Source: Mesorhizobium ventifaucium (lineage in GTDB: Bacteria; Pseudomonadota; Alphaproteobacteria; Rhizobiales; Rhizobiaceae). From it: a DNA stretch of 64,000 nucleotides. The DNA lies in the NCBI RefSeq assembly GCF_935822925.1, contig NZ_CAKXZS010000016.1, positions 124,001 through 188,000 of the forward strand. Reading direction: 5' to 3'. Made by a program: the position numbers and the translations under genes. The notes below the pieces were generated by a model that was not told where the DNA came from, ran no database searches, and worked only from the letters and a program-made list of their open reading frames with translations. Shown piece after piece: positions 8,398-17,185 of the stretch (position 1 is its first letter; each line of letters begins with the position of its first letter).

Positions 8398-9438
8398 ATG
8401 CGTGAGAAGATTGCAATCATTGGCGACCGCTTCATGCTTCCCGAAGTGTTTCGCGAGAAAATCGAGGAGGCCTGCGGAGACAATCTCGACATTCGTACGC
8501 TTGAGGCGGCCTGGCCCGACGAGCCGATGGAATTCGGCAATGCGGCGCTCGGCCTCGACAAGGTCAAGGAGTATTTTGGCGATCCGCACGAGGTGGTCGA
8601 TTTCATCGGCGACGCCGAGATCTTCGTCACCCAGCTTGCGCCGCTCTCCGAGACCATGATGCAGCGTCTGCCGGCGCTGAAGCTGGTTGCGGTCTCGCGC
8701 GGCGGCCCGATCAACATCGACATGGCCGCCGCCAAAGCCCACGGCATCACCGTCGTCAATGTGCCCGGCCGCAATGCAAGTGCTGTGGCCGAGTTCACCA
8801 TCGGCGCCATCCTTGCCGAGACGCGGCTGATCCGAGTCGGGCACGAAGCGTTGCGCAAGGGGGAATGGCGCGGCGATCTCTACCGCGCCGACCGCACCGG
8901 CCGAGAGCTCAACGAAATGACGGTCGGCGTCATCGGCTATGGCAATATCGGCACCAAGGTTGTCCGTCTGTTGCGCGCCTTCGGCTGCCGCATCCTCGTC
9001 ACCGATCCCTATGTGCAACTGAGCGCCGAAGACCGCAATGCCGGCGTCGAACTGGTCGCGCTGGACGATCTCCTGTCCCGCTCCGATGTGGTCACGCTTC
9101 ATCCCCGGGTGACCGAGGAGACCCGCGGCCTTGTCAACAAAGACACCATCGCCCGGATGAAGCCGGGGGTGATTTTCGTCAACACCGCGCGCGGGCCGCT
9201 GGTCGACTACGACGCGCTCTACGATGCGCTGGTCTCAGGCCATATCGGCAGCGCCATGCTGGAGACGTTCGCGGTCGAGCCGGCGCCTGCCGACTGGCCG
9301 CTGCTGCAGCTTCCGAATGTCACCCTGACGCCGCATATCGCCGGCGCATCGGTGCGCACGGTGACCTATGCGGCCGAGCAGGCGGCCGAAGAGGTGCGCC
9401 GCTTCATCGCCGGGCTACCACCGGTCAACCCATGCTGA
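8398..9438 (+). CDS. D-isomer-specific 2-hydroxyacid dehydrogenase inside the ery operon
   Basis: A 346-residue NAD-dependent dehydrogenase. It has the Rossmann motif GYGNIGT (around residues 180-186), the substrate Arg in VSRGGPINID, and the catalytic His in LTPHIAGAS. The ATG at 8398 is chosen since the protein fold begins there. It lies 10 bases after eryA and 47 bases before eryB. This enzyme is not one of the five known erythritol steps. Possible substrates are a C4 acid such as erythronate or 4-phosphoerythronate (PdxB belongs to this superfamily) formed as a side product, but nothing in the sequence fixes this. Confidence 0.8.
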   Translation: MREKIAIIGDRFMLPEVFREKIEEACGDNLDIRTLEAAWPDEPMEFGNAALGLDKVKEYFGDPHEVVDFIGDAEIFVTQLAPLSETMMQRLPALKLVAVSRGGPINIDMAAAKAHGITVVNVPGRNASAVAEFTIGAILAETRLIRVGHEALRKGEWRGDLYRADRTGRELNEMTVGVIGYGNIGTKVVRLLRAFGCRILVTDPYVQLSAEDRNAGVELVALDDLLSRSDVVTLHPRVTEETRGLVNKDTIARMKPGVIFVNTARGPLVDYDALYDALVSGHIGSAMLETFAVEPAPADWPLLQLPNVTLTPHIAGASVRTVTYAAEQAAEEVRRFIAGLPPVNPC

Positions 9439-9485
9439 GGTCGCAGAGCCATGAAACACAATCTAGCCACTGAGGACCCCGCGAG

Positions 9486-11003
9486 ATGAGCGGCGCCACC
9501 GAAATCGTCGATCTCTTCGTCATCGGCGGTGGCGTCAATGGCGCCGGCGTCGCGCGCGACGCAGCCGGCCGCGGGCTTTCCGTCATCCTGTGCGAAAAAG
9601 ACGATCTTGCTGAAGGCACCAGTTCGCGATCGGGAAAGCTCGTCCATGGCGGCCTGCGCTATCTCGAATACTACGAATTCCGGCTAGTGCGCGAGGCGCT
9701 GATCGAGCGCGAAGTGCTGCTTGAATCGGCGCCGCACATCATCTGGCCGATGCGCTTCGTGCTGCCGCACAGCCCTGACGACCGGCCGGCCTGGCTGGTC
9801 CGGCTCGGCCTGTTTCTCTACGATCATCTCGGCGGCCGCAAGCGGCTGCCGGCCACCCGCACGCTCAACCTTCGCACCGCGCCCGAAGGCGCGCCGATCA
9901 AACATGCATTCAAGCGCGGGTTCGAATATTCCGATTGCTGGGTCGACGATGCCCGTCTCGTCATCATCAATGCGCTCGACGCGGCGGAACGGGGAGCCAA
10001 GGTCTTTACCAGGACCGCCTGCACCGCCGCCCGACGTGAAAACGACCTGTGGTCGGTCGAGATGCGCGACAGTCGAACCGGCGTCAGGACCACGGTTCGG
10101 GCGCGGGCACTGATCAACGCCGCCGGTCCCTGGGTCAACGACATCATCAACCGCGTGGCCGGCCAGAACTCCAAGCGGAATGTCCGGCTGGTCAAGGGCA
10201 GCCACATCGTGGTGCCGAAATTTTGGGAAGGGCGGCAGGCCTATCTCGTCCAGAACAGCGACAAACGCGTGATCTTCATCAATCCCTACCAGAACGATCT
10301 GGCCCTGATCGGCACTACCGACATTCCCTATGATGGGCGGCCGGAAGACGTGAAGGCTGATACCAGCGAGGTCGACTATCTGATCGGGGTGGTCAACCGC
10401 TACTTCAAGCGCGAACTTGCCCGCGATGATGTCATCTACTCGTTTTCCGGCGTCCGGCCGCTCTATGACGACAACGCCGACAATCCAAGCGCGGTAACCC
10501 GCGACTATATTTTCGAGCTCGATGCATCGGCCGGGCAGGCGCCGCTGCTCTCGGTCTTCGGCGGCAAGATCACCACCTTCCGCAAGCTGGCCGAGCACGC
10601 GCTGGACAGGATCGCCCCGTTCTTTCCGAAAATGGGCAAGCCGTGGACGTCAAAAGGCTATCTGCCGGGCGGCGATATCGCCAATGCCGACTTTGAGCAG
10701 TTTCTCGGCGATCTCGGCCGCGAATTTCCATGGATGCCGGCATCGCTGGTCAAGCACTATGGCCGGCTCTACGGCACCAGGACGCGCGTTCTGGTCGGTG
10801 CGTCCAGGTCGCTCACCGATCTGGGGCGGTGCTTCGGCAAGGATTTTTTCGAACGCGAGGCCAGTTATTTGTTCGAGCATGAATGGGCGCTGACATCAGC
10901 CGATATTCTCGAACGGCGCACCAAACACGGCCTGCATCTGTCCGCCGCGGAAAGAGCCGCCTTCGAGGACTGGTGCGTTGGCCGACTGGTGAGGGCAGGC
11001 TGA
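9486..11003 (+). CDS. eryB: erythritol phosphate dehydrogenase, GlpD-like FAD enzyme
   Basis: A 505-residue FAD-dependent oxidoreductase of the GlpD family. The dinucleotide motif VIGGGVNGAGVARDAAGRG is at the N-terminus (residues 13-31) and the GTSSRSGKLVHGGLRYLE block follows. Length and sequence fit EryB of Brucella (about 502). It oxidises L-erythritol 4-phosphate to the corresponding tetrulose phosphate (L-3-tetrulose 4-phosphate, also called D-erythrulose 1-phosphate), probably passing electrons to quinone at the membrane. Its stop overlaps the eryC start (TGATG). GlpD itself is the main alternative, excluded here by eryA and eryC context. Confidence 0.92.
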   Translation: MSGATEIVDLFVIGGGVNGAGVARDAAGRGLSVILCEKDDLAEGTSSRSGKLVHGGLRYLEYYEFRLVREALIEREVLLESAPHIIWPMRFVLPHSPDDRPAWLVRLGLFLYDHLGGRKRLPATRTLNLRTAPEGAPIKHAFKRGFEYSDCWVDDARLVIINALDAAERGAKVFTRTACTAARRENDLWSVEMRDSRTGVRTTVRARALINAAGPWVNDIINRVAGQNSKRNVRLVKGSHIVVPKFWEGRQAYLVQNSDKRVIFINPYQNDLALIGTTDIPYDGRPEDVKADTSEVDYLIGVVNRYFKRELARDDVIYSFSGVRPLYDDNADNPSAVTRDYIFELDASAGQAPLLSVFGGKITTFRKLAEHALDRIAPFFPKMGKPWTSKGYLPGGDIANADFEQFLGDLGREFPWMPASLVKHYGRLYGTRTRVLVGASRSLTDLGRCFGKDFFEREASYLFEHEWALTSADILERRTKHGLHLSAAERAAFEDWCVGRLVRAG

Positions 11004-11944
11004 TGAGTTTTACGCTTTCCCTCAACACCAATCCGCTGGTCAACCGTTTTGCCGAACCGGACGATCTGATCGACGCGATCGCTTACGACATCGGCATCCG
11101 TGACGTGCAGCTCACGCACGAATTCGTCAATCCCGGCTGGCCTGCGGCGACGATCTCGAAATTCGTCCGCCTGTTCCGCACCGCGCTCGACCGCACTGGC
11201 GTGCGCGTGACATCCGGCATGACCGGTCCTTATGGGCGGCTCAACCATTTCGGCCATCCCGACGCCGACGTGCGTCGCTACTACGTCGATTGGTTCAAGA
11301 CCTTTGCCGACATTTCGGCCGAGCTCGGCGCCAGCGGCATGGGCACCCAGTTCGCGATCTTCACGCACAGGGATTTTGACGATCCGGAGCGTCGCGCGCG
11401 GCTTTTCGAGATCGCACTGGAATGCTGGCGCGAGGTCGCCGAGCACGCCAAGGCGGCCGGATTAACCCATCTGTTCTGGGAGCCGATGTCGGTCGGCCGC
11501 GAATTCGGCCATACGATCGAGAGCTGCCGGACCCTGCACAACGAGATCGAAGCGGCCGGCATGGCCATCCCGATGAAGATGATGGTCGATATCGACCATG
11601 GCGACGTGACCTCGAGCAATCCGGCCGACATCGACCCCTATGCCTGGGCCGAAGCCTTCCCCAGGCTATCGCCGATCATCCACATCAAACAGTCGTCGAT
11701 GAACAAGGGCGGCCATTGGCCGTTCATCGCCGCCTACAACAAGGACGGCCGCATCACCCCGGAAAAATTTTTGCAGACGCTTCGCCGCGGCGGCGGCGTC
11801 GACAACGAGATCTGCCTCGAACTGTCGTTTCGCGAACGCGAGCCTGTCGACCATCAGGTCGTCGCCATGATCCGCGAGTCGGTCGACTATTGGGCGCCGT
11901 TCATCGAGACCGGCAGGACGGCGATTTTGCCGCGAACAGAATAG
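11003..11944 (+). CDS. eryC: tetrulose 4-phosphate racemase (erythrulose 1-phosphate 3-epimerase), TIM-barrel
   Basis: A 313-residue protein of the xylose-isomerase-like TIM-barrel superfamily. Its N-terminus (MSFTLSLNTNPLVNRF) and the block SGMTGPYGRLNHFGHPDADV match remembered EryC of Brucella. Metal-ligand type residues appear in LFWEPMSVGRE, DIDHGDVTSS and the final LELSFRERE. EryC was shown in Brucella to interconvert the two 3-tetrulose 4-phosphate enantiomers, though older literature calls it a dehydrogenase. It is the last gene of the operon and is followed directly by a bidirectional hairpin. Confidence 0.92.
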   Translation: MSFTLSLNTNPLVNRFAEPDDLIDAIAYDIGIRDVQLTHEFVNPGWPAATISKFVRLFRTALDRTGVRVTSGMTGPYGRLNHFGHPDADVRRYYVDWFKTFADISAELGASGMGTQFAIFTHRDFDDPERRARLFEIALECWREVAEHAKAAGLTHLFWEPMSVGREFGHTIESCRTLHNEIEAAGMAIPMKMMVDIDHGDVTSSNPADIDPYAWAEAFPRLSPIIHIKQSSMNKGGHWPFIAAYNKDGRITPEKFLQTLRRGGGVDNEICLELSFREREPVDHQVVAMIRESVDYWAPFIETGRTAILPRTE

Positions 11945-11945
11945 A

Positions 11946-11974
11946 TAAGCAGGAGCCGATTCGGCTCCTGCTTA
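11946..11974. terminator. bidirectional terminator hairpin between eryC and the aldolase gene
   Basis: A near-perfect palindrome, TAAGCAGGAGCCGA (11946-11959) against TCGGCTCCTGCTTA (11961-11974), sits one base after the eryC stop and 14 bases before the end of the convergent aldolase gene. The central GATTC forms the loop. No clear T-run flanks it, but its position between convergent genes supports a shared terminator. Confidence 0.75.
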
Positions 11975-11987
11975 GAACCAGAATACG

Positions 11988-13052
11988 TCAGCCGAATTTC
12001 GGATCGAGACTGCCAGACTTGTAGCGCTTTGCCATTTCCGAGACCGGCAGCGGCTTGATCTTCGACGCATTGCCGGCGGTGCCGAACTGCTCGAAGCGCT
12101 CCTTGCACAGCTTCCTCATCGCGGCCATTGCCGGCGTCAGATATTTGCGCGGGTCGAACTCGCTCGTGTTCTCGGTCAGCACCTTGCGGATCGCGCCGGT
12201 CAGCGCCATGCGGTTGTCGGTATCGATGTTGATCTTTCGCACGCCGTGCTTGATGCCGCGCTGGATCTCTTCGACCGGCACGCCCCATGTCGGCTTCATC
12301 TGGCCGCCATATTTGTTGATGATCTCCTGCAGTTCTTCTGGCACCGAGGATGAGCCGTGCATGACCAGGTGCATGTTCGGCAGGCGGCGGTGGATCTCCT
12401 CGATCACATTCATGGCGAGCACCGCGCCGTCGGGCTTGCGCGAGAACTTGTAGGCGCCGTGGCTGGTGCCCATGGCGACGGCCAGCGCGTCGACATGCGT
12501 GTCCTTGACAAATTGCACCGCCTGTTCCGGATCGGTCAGCAGCTGGTCGTGGCTGACGGCGCCCTCGACGCCGTGGCCGTCTTCCTGTTCGCCGCCGCCC
12601 ATCTCCAGGGATCCGAGAACGCCGATCTCGCCTTCCACCGACACACCGCCCCAATGCGCCATGTCGACGACGCGCCGCGTGATGCCGGAATTATAGCCAT
12701 AATCGGCCGGCGTCTTGCCGTCTTCCTTCAGCGATCCGTCCATCATCACCGAGGTGAAGCCGTGCTGGATCGCGGTCACGCAGGTGGCTTCGTTGTTGCC
12801 ATGGTCGAGATGCATGCAGACCGGGATATCGGGGTGGATTTCGACCAGCGCGTCGATCAGCTTGGCCAGCACGACGTCGTTGGCATAGGCGCGGGCGCCG
12901 CGGCTCGCCTGCAGGATGACAGGCGATTTGGTCTCCTCGGCCGCCTCCATGATCGCAAGGCCCTGTTCCATATTGTTCATGTTGAAGGCAGGCACGCCGT
13001 AGCCGTGTTCGGCGGCATGGTCGAGCAATTGTCTCAATGTGATGCGAGCCAC
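11988..13052 (-). CDS. fba: class II fructose-bisphosphate aldolase (CbbA type)
   Basis: A 354-residue zinc-dependent aldolase. Metal-binding blocks MHLDHGNN and [10 protein letters not shown], and the phosphate-binding [11 protein letters not shown] and NIDTDNR, are present. The GTG start at 13052 gives [10 protein letters not shown], the normal family start, with GGGAG upstream; longer versions carry a non-conserved extension. It cleaves fructose 1,6-bisphosphate or condenses DHAP with an aldose phosphate. It runs convergent to eryC and divergent from eryR. Since the neighbouring pathway produces erythrose 4-phosphate, condensation with DHAP to sedoheptulose 1,7-bisphosphate is conceivable, a known side activity of class II aldolases; here this is inference. 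Confidence 0.9.
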   Translation of the reverse strand: MARITLRQLLDHAAEHGYGVPAFNMNNMEQGLAIMEAAEETKSPVILQASRGARAYANDVVLAKLIDALVEIHPDIPVCMHLDHGNNEATCVTAIQHGFTSVMMDGSLKEDGKTPADYGYNSGITRRVVDMAHWGGVSVEGEIGVLGSLEMGGGEQEDGHGVEGAVSHDQLLTDPEQAVQFVKDTHVDALAVAMGTSHGAYKFSRKPDGAVLAMNVIEEIHRRLPNMHLVMHGSSSVPEELQEIINKYGGQMKPTWGVPVEEIQRGIKHGVRKINIDTDNRMALTGAIRKVLTENTSEFDPRKYLTPAMAAMRKLCKERFEQFGTAGNASKIKPLPVSEMAKRYKSGSLDPKFG

Positions 13053-13227
13053 CCAATAGTCTCCCGTATTTGGTTTCAAGCCGATGTTGCGAGCTGTCCG
13101 GTCGTCATTCAGCCCATTGATGCTTCTGGCCGGATTTCCGGAGAACCGCAACCTTTGGCCATGCCGCCGGGAGCAATTCTTGTTACAAGGCAGCAATCAG
13201 AAGCGAGTAATATCCCGATAAAAGATA

Positions 13228-13280
13228 ACACCATCACAAAAAATTTGACAACTATGCGATTTTCTCTGTTATAATGGTGT
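13228..13280 (+). promoter_or_regulatory. eryR promoter flanked by inverted half-sites
   Basis: TTGACA (13245-13250) and TATAAT (13270-13275) form a sigma-70-like promoter with a long spacer of 19 bases. The inverted half-sites ACACCAT (13228-13234) and ATGGTGT (13274-13280) bracket it, the second overlapping the -10 box. This arrangement suits repression by the DeoR-type regulator encoded just downstream. Confidence 0.5.
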
Positions 13281-13337
13281 GAAATCGCGGTTTCCGCCAC
13301 CGCGGATTCGCAGCGGGTCGGATTCAGGGGCTGGACG

Positions 13338-14105
13338 ATGAAGAGCGACGGCCGGCGGCAAGGCATCATGGATTTTCTGATGGACACCGGCACGGCCAGT
13401 GTCGATGACCTTGCCTCCCGCTTCGGCGTGTCGAAGATGACCGTCCATCGCGACCTCGACGAGCTTGAGGAAAGCGGCTTCCTGCGCAAGGTGCGCGGCG
13501 GCGCCTCGATCCAGCCGAGCGGCCTGTTCGAGAGCGATTTCCGCTACCGCCAGAAGCAGGCCGCCGAGGAGAAGCAGCGTCTCGCGGCTGCCGCCGTGGC
13601 TGTCATCGAACCGGGCCAGACGGTGATCATCGACGACGGCTCGACGGCGGGCGGCATTGCGCGCCAACTTGCGGATCTCCGCCCGCTGACGGTGATCTCC
13701 AACAATCTGGCCGTTATCCAGGAGCTGGCAGGCGTTGGCGGCATCACCCTGATCGCGCTCGGTGGCCAGTACAGCAAGAAGTTTCACGGTTTCTTCGGCC
13801 TGCTTGCCGAGGACACGTTGAGATCGTTGCGCGCCGATGTGGCCTTCCTGTCGTCGTCGGCCATTCATGGCGCTTCCGCCTTCCACCAGGACCAGGAAGT
13901 GGTTCATACCAAGCGGCTGATGATGGCCGCCGCCGCGCGTAAATATCTGCTGGTCGATCACGGCAAGTTCGGCCGCACGGCCTTGCATTTCCTGACCGAT
14001 CTCAAGGCGTTCGACGCCGTCTTCACCGGTCGCGAACTGGAATCGCAGATGCGTGAGGTGTTGGATGGCGCCGGTGTTTCGCTAACACTGGTCGAGAAGA
14101 TTTGA
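13338..14105 (+). CDS. eryR: DeoR-family transcriptional regulator, EryR-like
   Basis: A 255-residue DeoR regulator. The N-terminal winged helix-turn-helix is visible (VDDLASRFGVSKMTVHRDLDELE, residues about 22-44), followed by the phosphosugar-sensing domain with IDDGSTAGGIARQL and FLSSSAIHG. In R. leguminosarum a DeoR gene precedes tpiB-rpiB in the erythritol locus. Here the same order holds: the stop codon is 9 bases before eryH. It probably represses its own operon and responds to a sugar phosphate. Confidence 0.85.
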   Translation: MKSDGRRQGIMDFLMDTGTASVDDLASRFGVSKMTVHRDLDELEESGFLRKVRGGASIQPSGLFESDFRYRQKQAAEEKQRLAAAAVAVIEPGQTVIIDDGSTAGGIARQLADLRPLTVISNNLAVIQELAGVGGITLIALGGQYSKKFHGFFGLLAEDTLRSLRADVAFLSSSAIHGASAFHQDQEVVHTKRLMMAAAARKYLLVDHGKFGRTALHFLTDLKAFDAVFTGRELESQMREVLDGAGVSLTLVEKI

Positions 14106-14114
14106 GGAGGACAC

Positions 14115-14873
14115 ATGGTCTACTGGGTCGGCACAAGCTGGAAAATGAACAAGACGCTGGCCGAGGCGATTGACTTCGCTGACGCGCTGGCGGGCTTCGT
14201 CCCCGGTTTCGACGACCGTATCCACCCCTTCGTCATCCCGCCCTTCACCGCGGTCCGCGAGGTCAAGAAAGCCTTGGCATCGACGCGGGTCAAGGTCGGT
14301 GCCCAGAACATGCACTGGGCCGACGCCGGCGCCTGGACCGGCGAGATCTCGCCCGTGATGCTGACGGATTGCGGGCTCGACCTCGTCGAGCTCGGCCATA
14401 GCGAACGGCGCGAGCATTTCGGCGAGACCGACAATGCGGTCGGCCTCAAGACCGCAGCGGCGGTAAAGCACGGGCTGGTGCCGCTCATCTGCGTCGGCGA
14501 GACATTGGCGCAACGCAACAGCGGCCAGGCCGACGCGGTGTTGGCCATGCAGGTGCGTGGCGCGCTGCAATACCTCGAAGGCCAGGCAAAGGCGGCGACG
14601 ATCGTGTTTGCTTACGAACCGGTCTGGGCGATTGGCGACAAGGGCATTCCGGCAAGTGCGGACTATGCCGATAGGCAGCAGGGGCTGATCAAGAAGATCG
14701 CCGGCGATCTCCTGCCGGCCATACCGCCGGTGCTTTATGGCGGCAGCGTCAATCCGCAAAATGCCGCCGAGTTGATCGGCCAGCCTCATATCGACGGGCT
14801 GTTCATTGGCCGCTCCGCCTGGCAGGCGGATGGTTACATCGACATCCTTCAACGCGCCTCGGCGGCGATCTGA
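14115..14873 (+). CDS. eryH: TIM-like isomerase EryH (L-erythrulose 1-phosphate isomerase)
   Basis: A 252-residue triosephosphate-isomerase homologue (also called TpiA2/TpiB). The catalytic Lys10 (SWKMNK), His in ELGHSERR and Glu in AYEPVWAIG are kept, but the usual Asn two residues before the Lys (NWKMN) is Ser8. This change fits the EryH subgroup as remembered rather than housekeeping TpiA. In Brucella the enzyme converts D-3-tetrulose 4-phosphate (L-erythrulose 1-phosphate) to D-erythrulose 4-phosphate. A strong GAGGAGG site precedes the ATG and rpiB-like eryI follows. Confidence 0.88.
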   Translation: MVYWVGTSWKMNKTLAEAIDFADALAGFVPGFDDRIHPFVIPPFTAVREVKKALASTRVKVGAQNMHWADAGAWTGEISPVMLTDCGLDLVELGHSERREHFGETDNAVGLKTAAAVKHGLVPLICVGETLAQRNSGQADAVLAMQVRGALQYLEGQAKAATIVFAYEPVWAIGDKGIPASADYADRQQGLIKKIAGDLLPAIPPVLYGGSVNPQNAAELIGQPHIDGLFIGRSAWQADGYIDILQRASAAI

Positions 14874-14900
14874 ATCAATCGAATAGGAAAGGACAGAAAA

Positions 14901-15344
14901 ATGAAAATAGCCATTGGAGCCGACAGTGCCGGCAAACCGCTGCTCGACGTCATTGCCGCGCATCTCGCCACCAAACCCGGCCTCGCCGTCAGCGATCTCA
15001 GCCAGGCGGGCTACTATGCCGACCTGTCGCAGAAGCTCGCCCAGACCATCCTCGACGGCGAGAACGATCGCGGCATTCTGTTTTGCGGCACCGGCATCGG
15101 CGTTTCCATCTCGGCCAACAAGGTGCCCGGCATTCGCGCAGCACTCACCCATGACACCTATTCGGCGGAGCGCGCGGCCAAATCCAACAATGCCCAGATC
15201 ATCACCATGGGCGCCCGCGTCATCGGCCCGGAACTGGCCAAGTCGATCGTCGACGCCTGGCTCGCATCGGAGTTCGACGAAAACGGGCCATCGGCCGGCA
15301 ATGTCCAGGCGATCGACGCGCTCGACGCGGCGAAGCTGGGCTAA
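14901..15344 (+). CDS. eryI: RpiB-like D-erythrulose 4-phosphate isomerase EryI
   Basis: A 147-residue RpiB/LacAB-type isomerase. The active-site Cys62 lies in FCGTGIG, and [15 protein letters not shown] is typical. The start of most RpiB proteins has an Asp-His pair (GxDHAG), but here it reads GADSAG, with Ser9 in place of His, as remembered for Brucella EryI. It makes D-erythrose 4-phosphate, which feeds the pentose phosphate pathway. The last four bases overlap the end of the convergent dhaL gene, so transcription of the two must collide or terminate within coding sequence. Confidence 0.88.
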   Translation: MKIAIGADSAGKPLLDVIAAHLATKPGLAVSDLSQAGYYADLSQKLAQTILDGENDRGILFCGTGIGVSISANKVPGIRAALTHDTYSAERAAKSNNAQIITMGARVIGPELAKSIVDAWLASEFDENGPSAGNVQAIDALDAAKLG

Positions 15345-15979
15345 GCCAGGCTTTTCCGCATCGCGCCGATGACGGTGACCGCCGACGCCGCGCCGGGGTC
15401 GATGTGCCCGAGCGACCGCTCGCCGAGCCGCGAGGAGCGGCCCTTCGCGGCGATCATATCCTTGGTCGCCTCGGCGCCCCGTTCGGCTGCTTCGAGGGCG
15501 GCTGCCAGGCTTTCGGACAGGGTCTTGCCGGCGGCATGGGCAGCGGCCGCGGCCTGCGCCGCCGGCAGCCAAGCGTCGACCATCGTCTTCTCGCCAATCT
15601 CGGCCTTGCCGCGATCCTGGATGCCTTGCGCCATTGCCTGGAACAGTCCGACGACGTCGGCGCCCTCCAAGGCCGCCTTGCCCTTGACGGCAGCCGCACC
15701 ACGCATGAAGGCCGTCGCGTAGAGCGGGCCTGACGAGGCGCCGACTGCGTTGAGGAACGACTTCGCCGCAGTGTTGAGGAGAGCTGTCGGCTCGGTTGCC
15801 GTGAGCTCCAGCGGGGCCAGCGCATCGCGCACCGCCCCAAAGCCGAGCGCCATGGCGATGCCATGATCGGCGTCGCCGATGACGCCGTCGAGCTGACAGA
15901 GCCTGTCCTTGTCGGCTTCGATCGCCACCGCGATCGCATCGAACATTCTTTTCAAATCGGCTGCATCGATGGATGTCAT
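15341..15979 (-). CDS. dhaL: dihydroxyacetone kinase ATP-binding subunit (DhaL)
   Basis: A 212-residue DhaL domain protein. The magnesium/ATP motif [10 protein letters not shown] (residues 31-40) and the GASSGPLYA and GAEATKDM blocks are present. It binds ATP and phosphorylates the substrate held by DhaK. It follows dhaK after ten bases. In mycobacterial tetritol pathways, DhaK-type enzymes act as L- or D-erythrulose kinases (LerK/DerK). Its place next to eryH and eryI makes erythrulose as plausible a substrate as dihydroxyacetone. No PTS phosphoryl donor (DhaM) gene is nearby, so ATP is the likely donor. Confidence 0.85.
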   Translation of the reverse strand: MTSIDAADLKRMFDAIAVAIEADKDRLCQLDGVIGDADHGIAMALGFGAVRDALAPLELTATEPTALLNTAAKSFLNAVGASSGPLYATAFMRGAAAVKGKAALEGADVVGLFQAMAQGIQDRGKAEIGEKTMVDAWLPAAQAAAAAHAAGKTLSESLAAALEAAERGAEATKDMIAAKGRSSRLGERSLGHIDPGAASAVTVIGAMRKSLA

Positions 15980-15989
15980 GGATGCACCT

Positions 15990-16997
15990 TCAGCCGGCGC
16001 GGAACATAGCGCAGTCGCAAGGATAGTCGAGCATGGTCTGCAATTCGGCGTCGAGATGCATCAGCGTCACCGAGGCGCCGGCCATTTCGAGCGAGGTGCA
16101 ATAATTGCCGACCCAGGTCGCGTGAACTGACACGCCGATGTCATCGAGCCGCTGCTTGACGCGCCGGTTCATGATGTAGAGTTCCATCAGCGGCGTCGAG
16201 CCGAGCGAATTGACGAGCACAGCGACCTTGTCGCCGCGTGCCGGCGCCATCTCGTCGACGATCTTGTCCAGCATCTCGTCGGTGATCTCGTCGGCCGTTT
16301 TCAATTTTCCGCGGGCGATGCCCGGCTCGCCATGGATGCCCATGCCGATCTCCATCTCATCCGGTCCGATCTCGAAATTCGGCCGGCGGGTCTGCGGCAG
16401 CGAACAGGGCGAAAGAGCGACCCCCATGGTGAAGGTGTGATCGTTGGCCTTCCTGGCGATGCGCTCGCATTCGTCGAAAGACAGCATCCGCTCGCAGGCG
16501 GCACCGGCGGCCTTGAAGATGAAGAAATTGCCGGCGACACCACGGCGCTTTTGCCTCTGGTCGCGCGGCGCCGATGCCACGTCGTCGGTGGTCAGCACGG
16601 TGCGCACCTCGATTTCATCCATCGCCGCCATCTCTGCAGCCATGTCGAAGTTCATCACGTCGCCGGCATAGTTGCCATACATGAACAGCACGCCGGCGCC
16701 GCCGCTGGCCGCCTTGGCGCATTCGAGGATCGGGTCCGGCGGCGGCGAGGCAAAAACATTGCCGATTGCCGCCGCGTCGGCCAGCCCCTTGCCGACGAAA
16801 CCGAGGAAGGTCGGCTCGTGGCCGGAGCCGCCGCCGATGACGAGGCCAACCTTGCCCTGGCGAGGTCCATCGCGGGCAACAATCGAGCGTGGGCTGCCCT
16901 CCATGCTTTTGAGACGGCCGGGATGCGCGGCCAGAATGCCCTCCAGCATCTCGTCGACAGTGCGGTTGCCGTCGTTGATGATCTTCTTGGTCTGCAC
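15990..16997 (-). CDS. dhaK: dihydroxyacetone/erythrulose kinase substrate-binding subunit (DhaK)
   Basis: A 335-residue DhaK protein. Motifs include GGGSGHEPTFLGFVG, YGNYAGDVMNFDMA and GMGIHGEPG, where the His forms the covalent hemiaminal with the ketone substrate. The GTG at 16997 (MQTKKIIND) is chosen because GGGAGG lies just upstream; an upstream start would add a non-conserved leader. With DhaL it forms an ATP-dependent ketone kinase. It ends convergently with the ery operon, which suggests a role in C3/C4 ketose entry. Confidence 0.86.
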   Translation of the reverse strand: MQTKKIINDGNRTVDEMLEGILAAHPGRLKSMEGSPRSIVARDGPRQGKVGLVIGGGSGHEPTFLGFVGKGLADAAAIGNVFASPPPDPILECAKAASGGAGVLFMYGNYAGDVMNFDMAAEMAAMDEIEVRTVLTTDDVASAPRDQRQKRRGVAGNFFIFKAAGAACERMLSFDECERIARKANDHTFTMGVALSPCSLPQTRRPNFEIGPDEMEIGMGIHGEPGIARGKLKTADEITDEMLDKIVDEMAPARGDKVAVLVNSLGSTPLMELYIMNRRVKQRLDDIGVSVHATWVGNYCTSLEMAGASVTLMHLDAELQTMLDYPCDCAMFRAG

Positions 16998-17185
16998 CGG
17001 CAGCCTCCCGATTTCGGTATTTTCGCAGATAGTACAGCGTGTTACCGGAATTTCCACCCGGGACGGACATTTCACGCGGCAATATGTTCCCGCGCGGCTA
17101 GGATCTGCATGCAGGCGTGGGCTGCCTCATTTGCCCCTGAAGTGCTCGAAGAAGAAGCGATGGGAAGAGCTGATAACTTGCCGCG

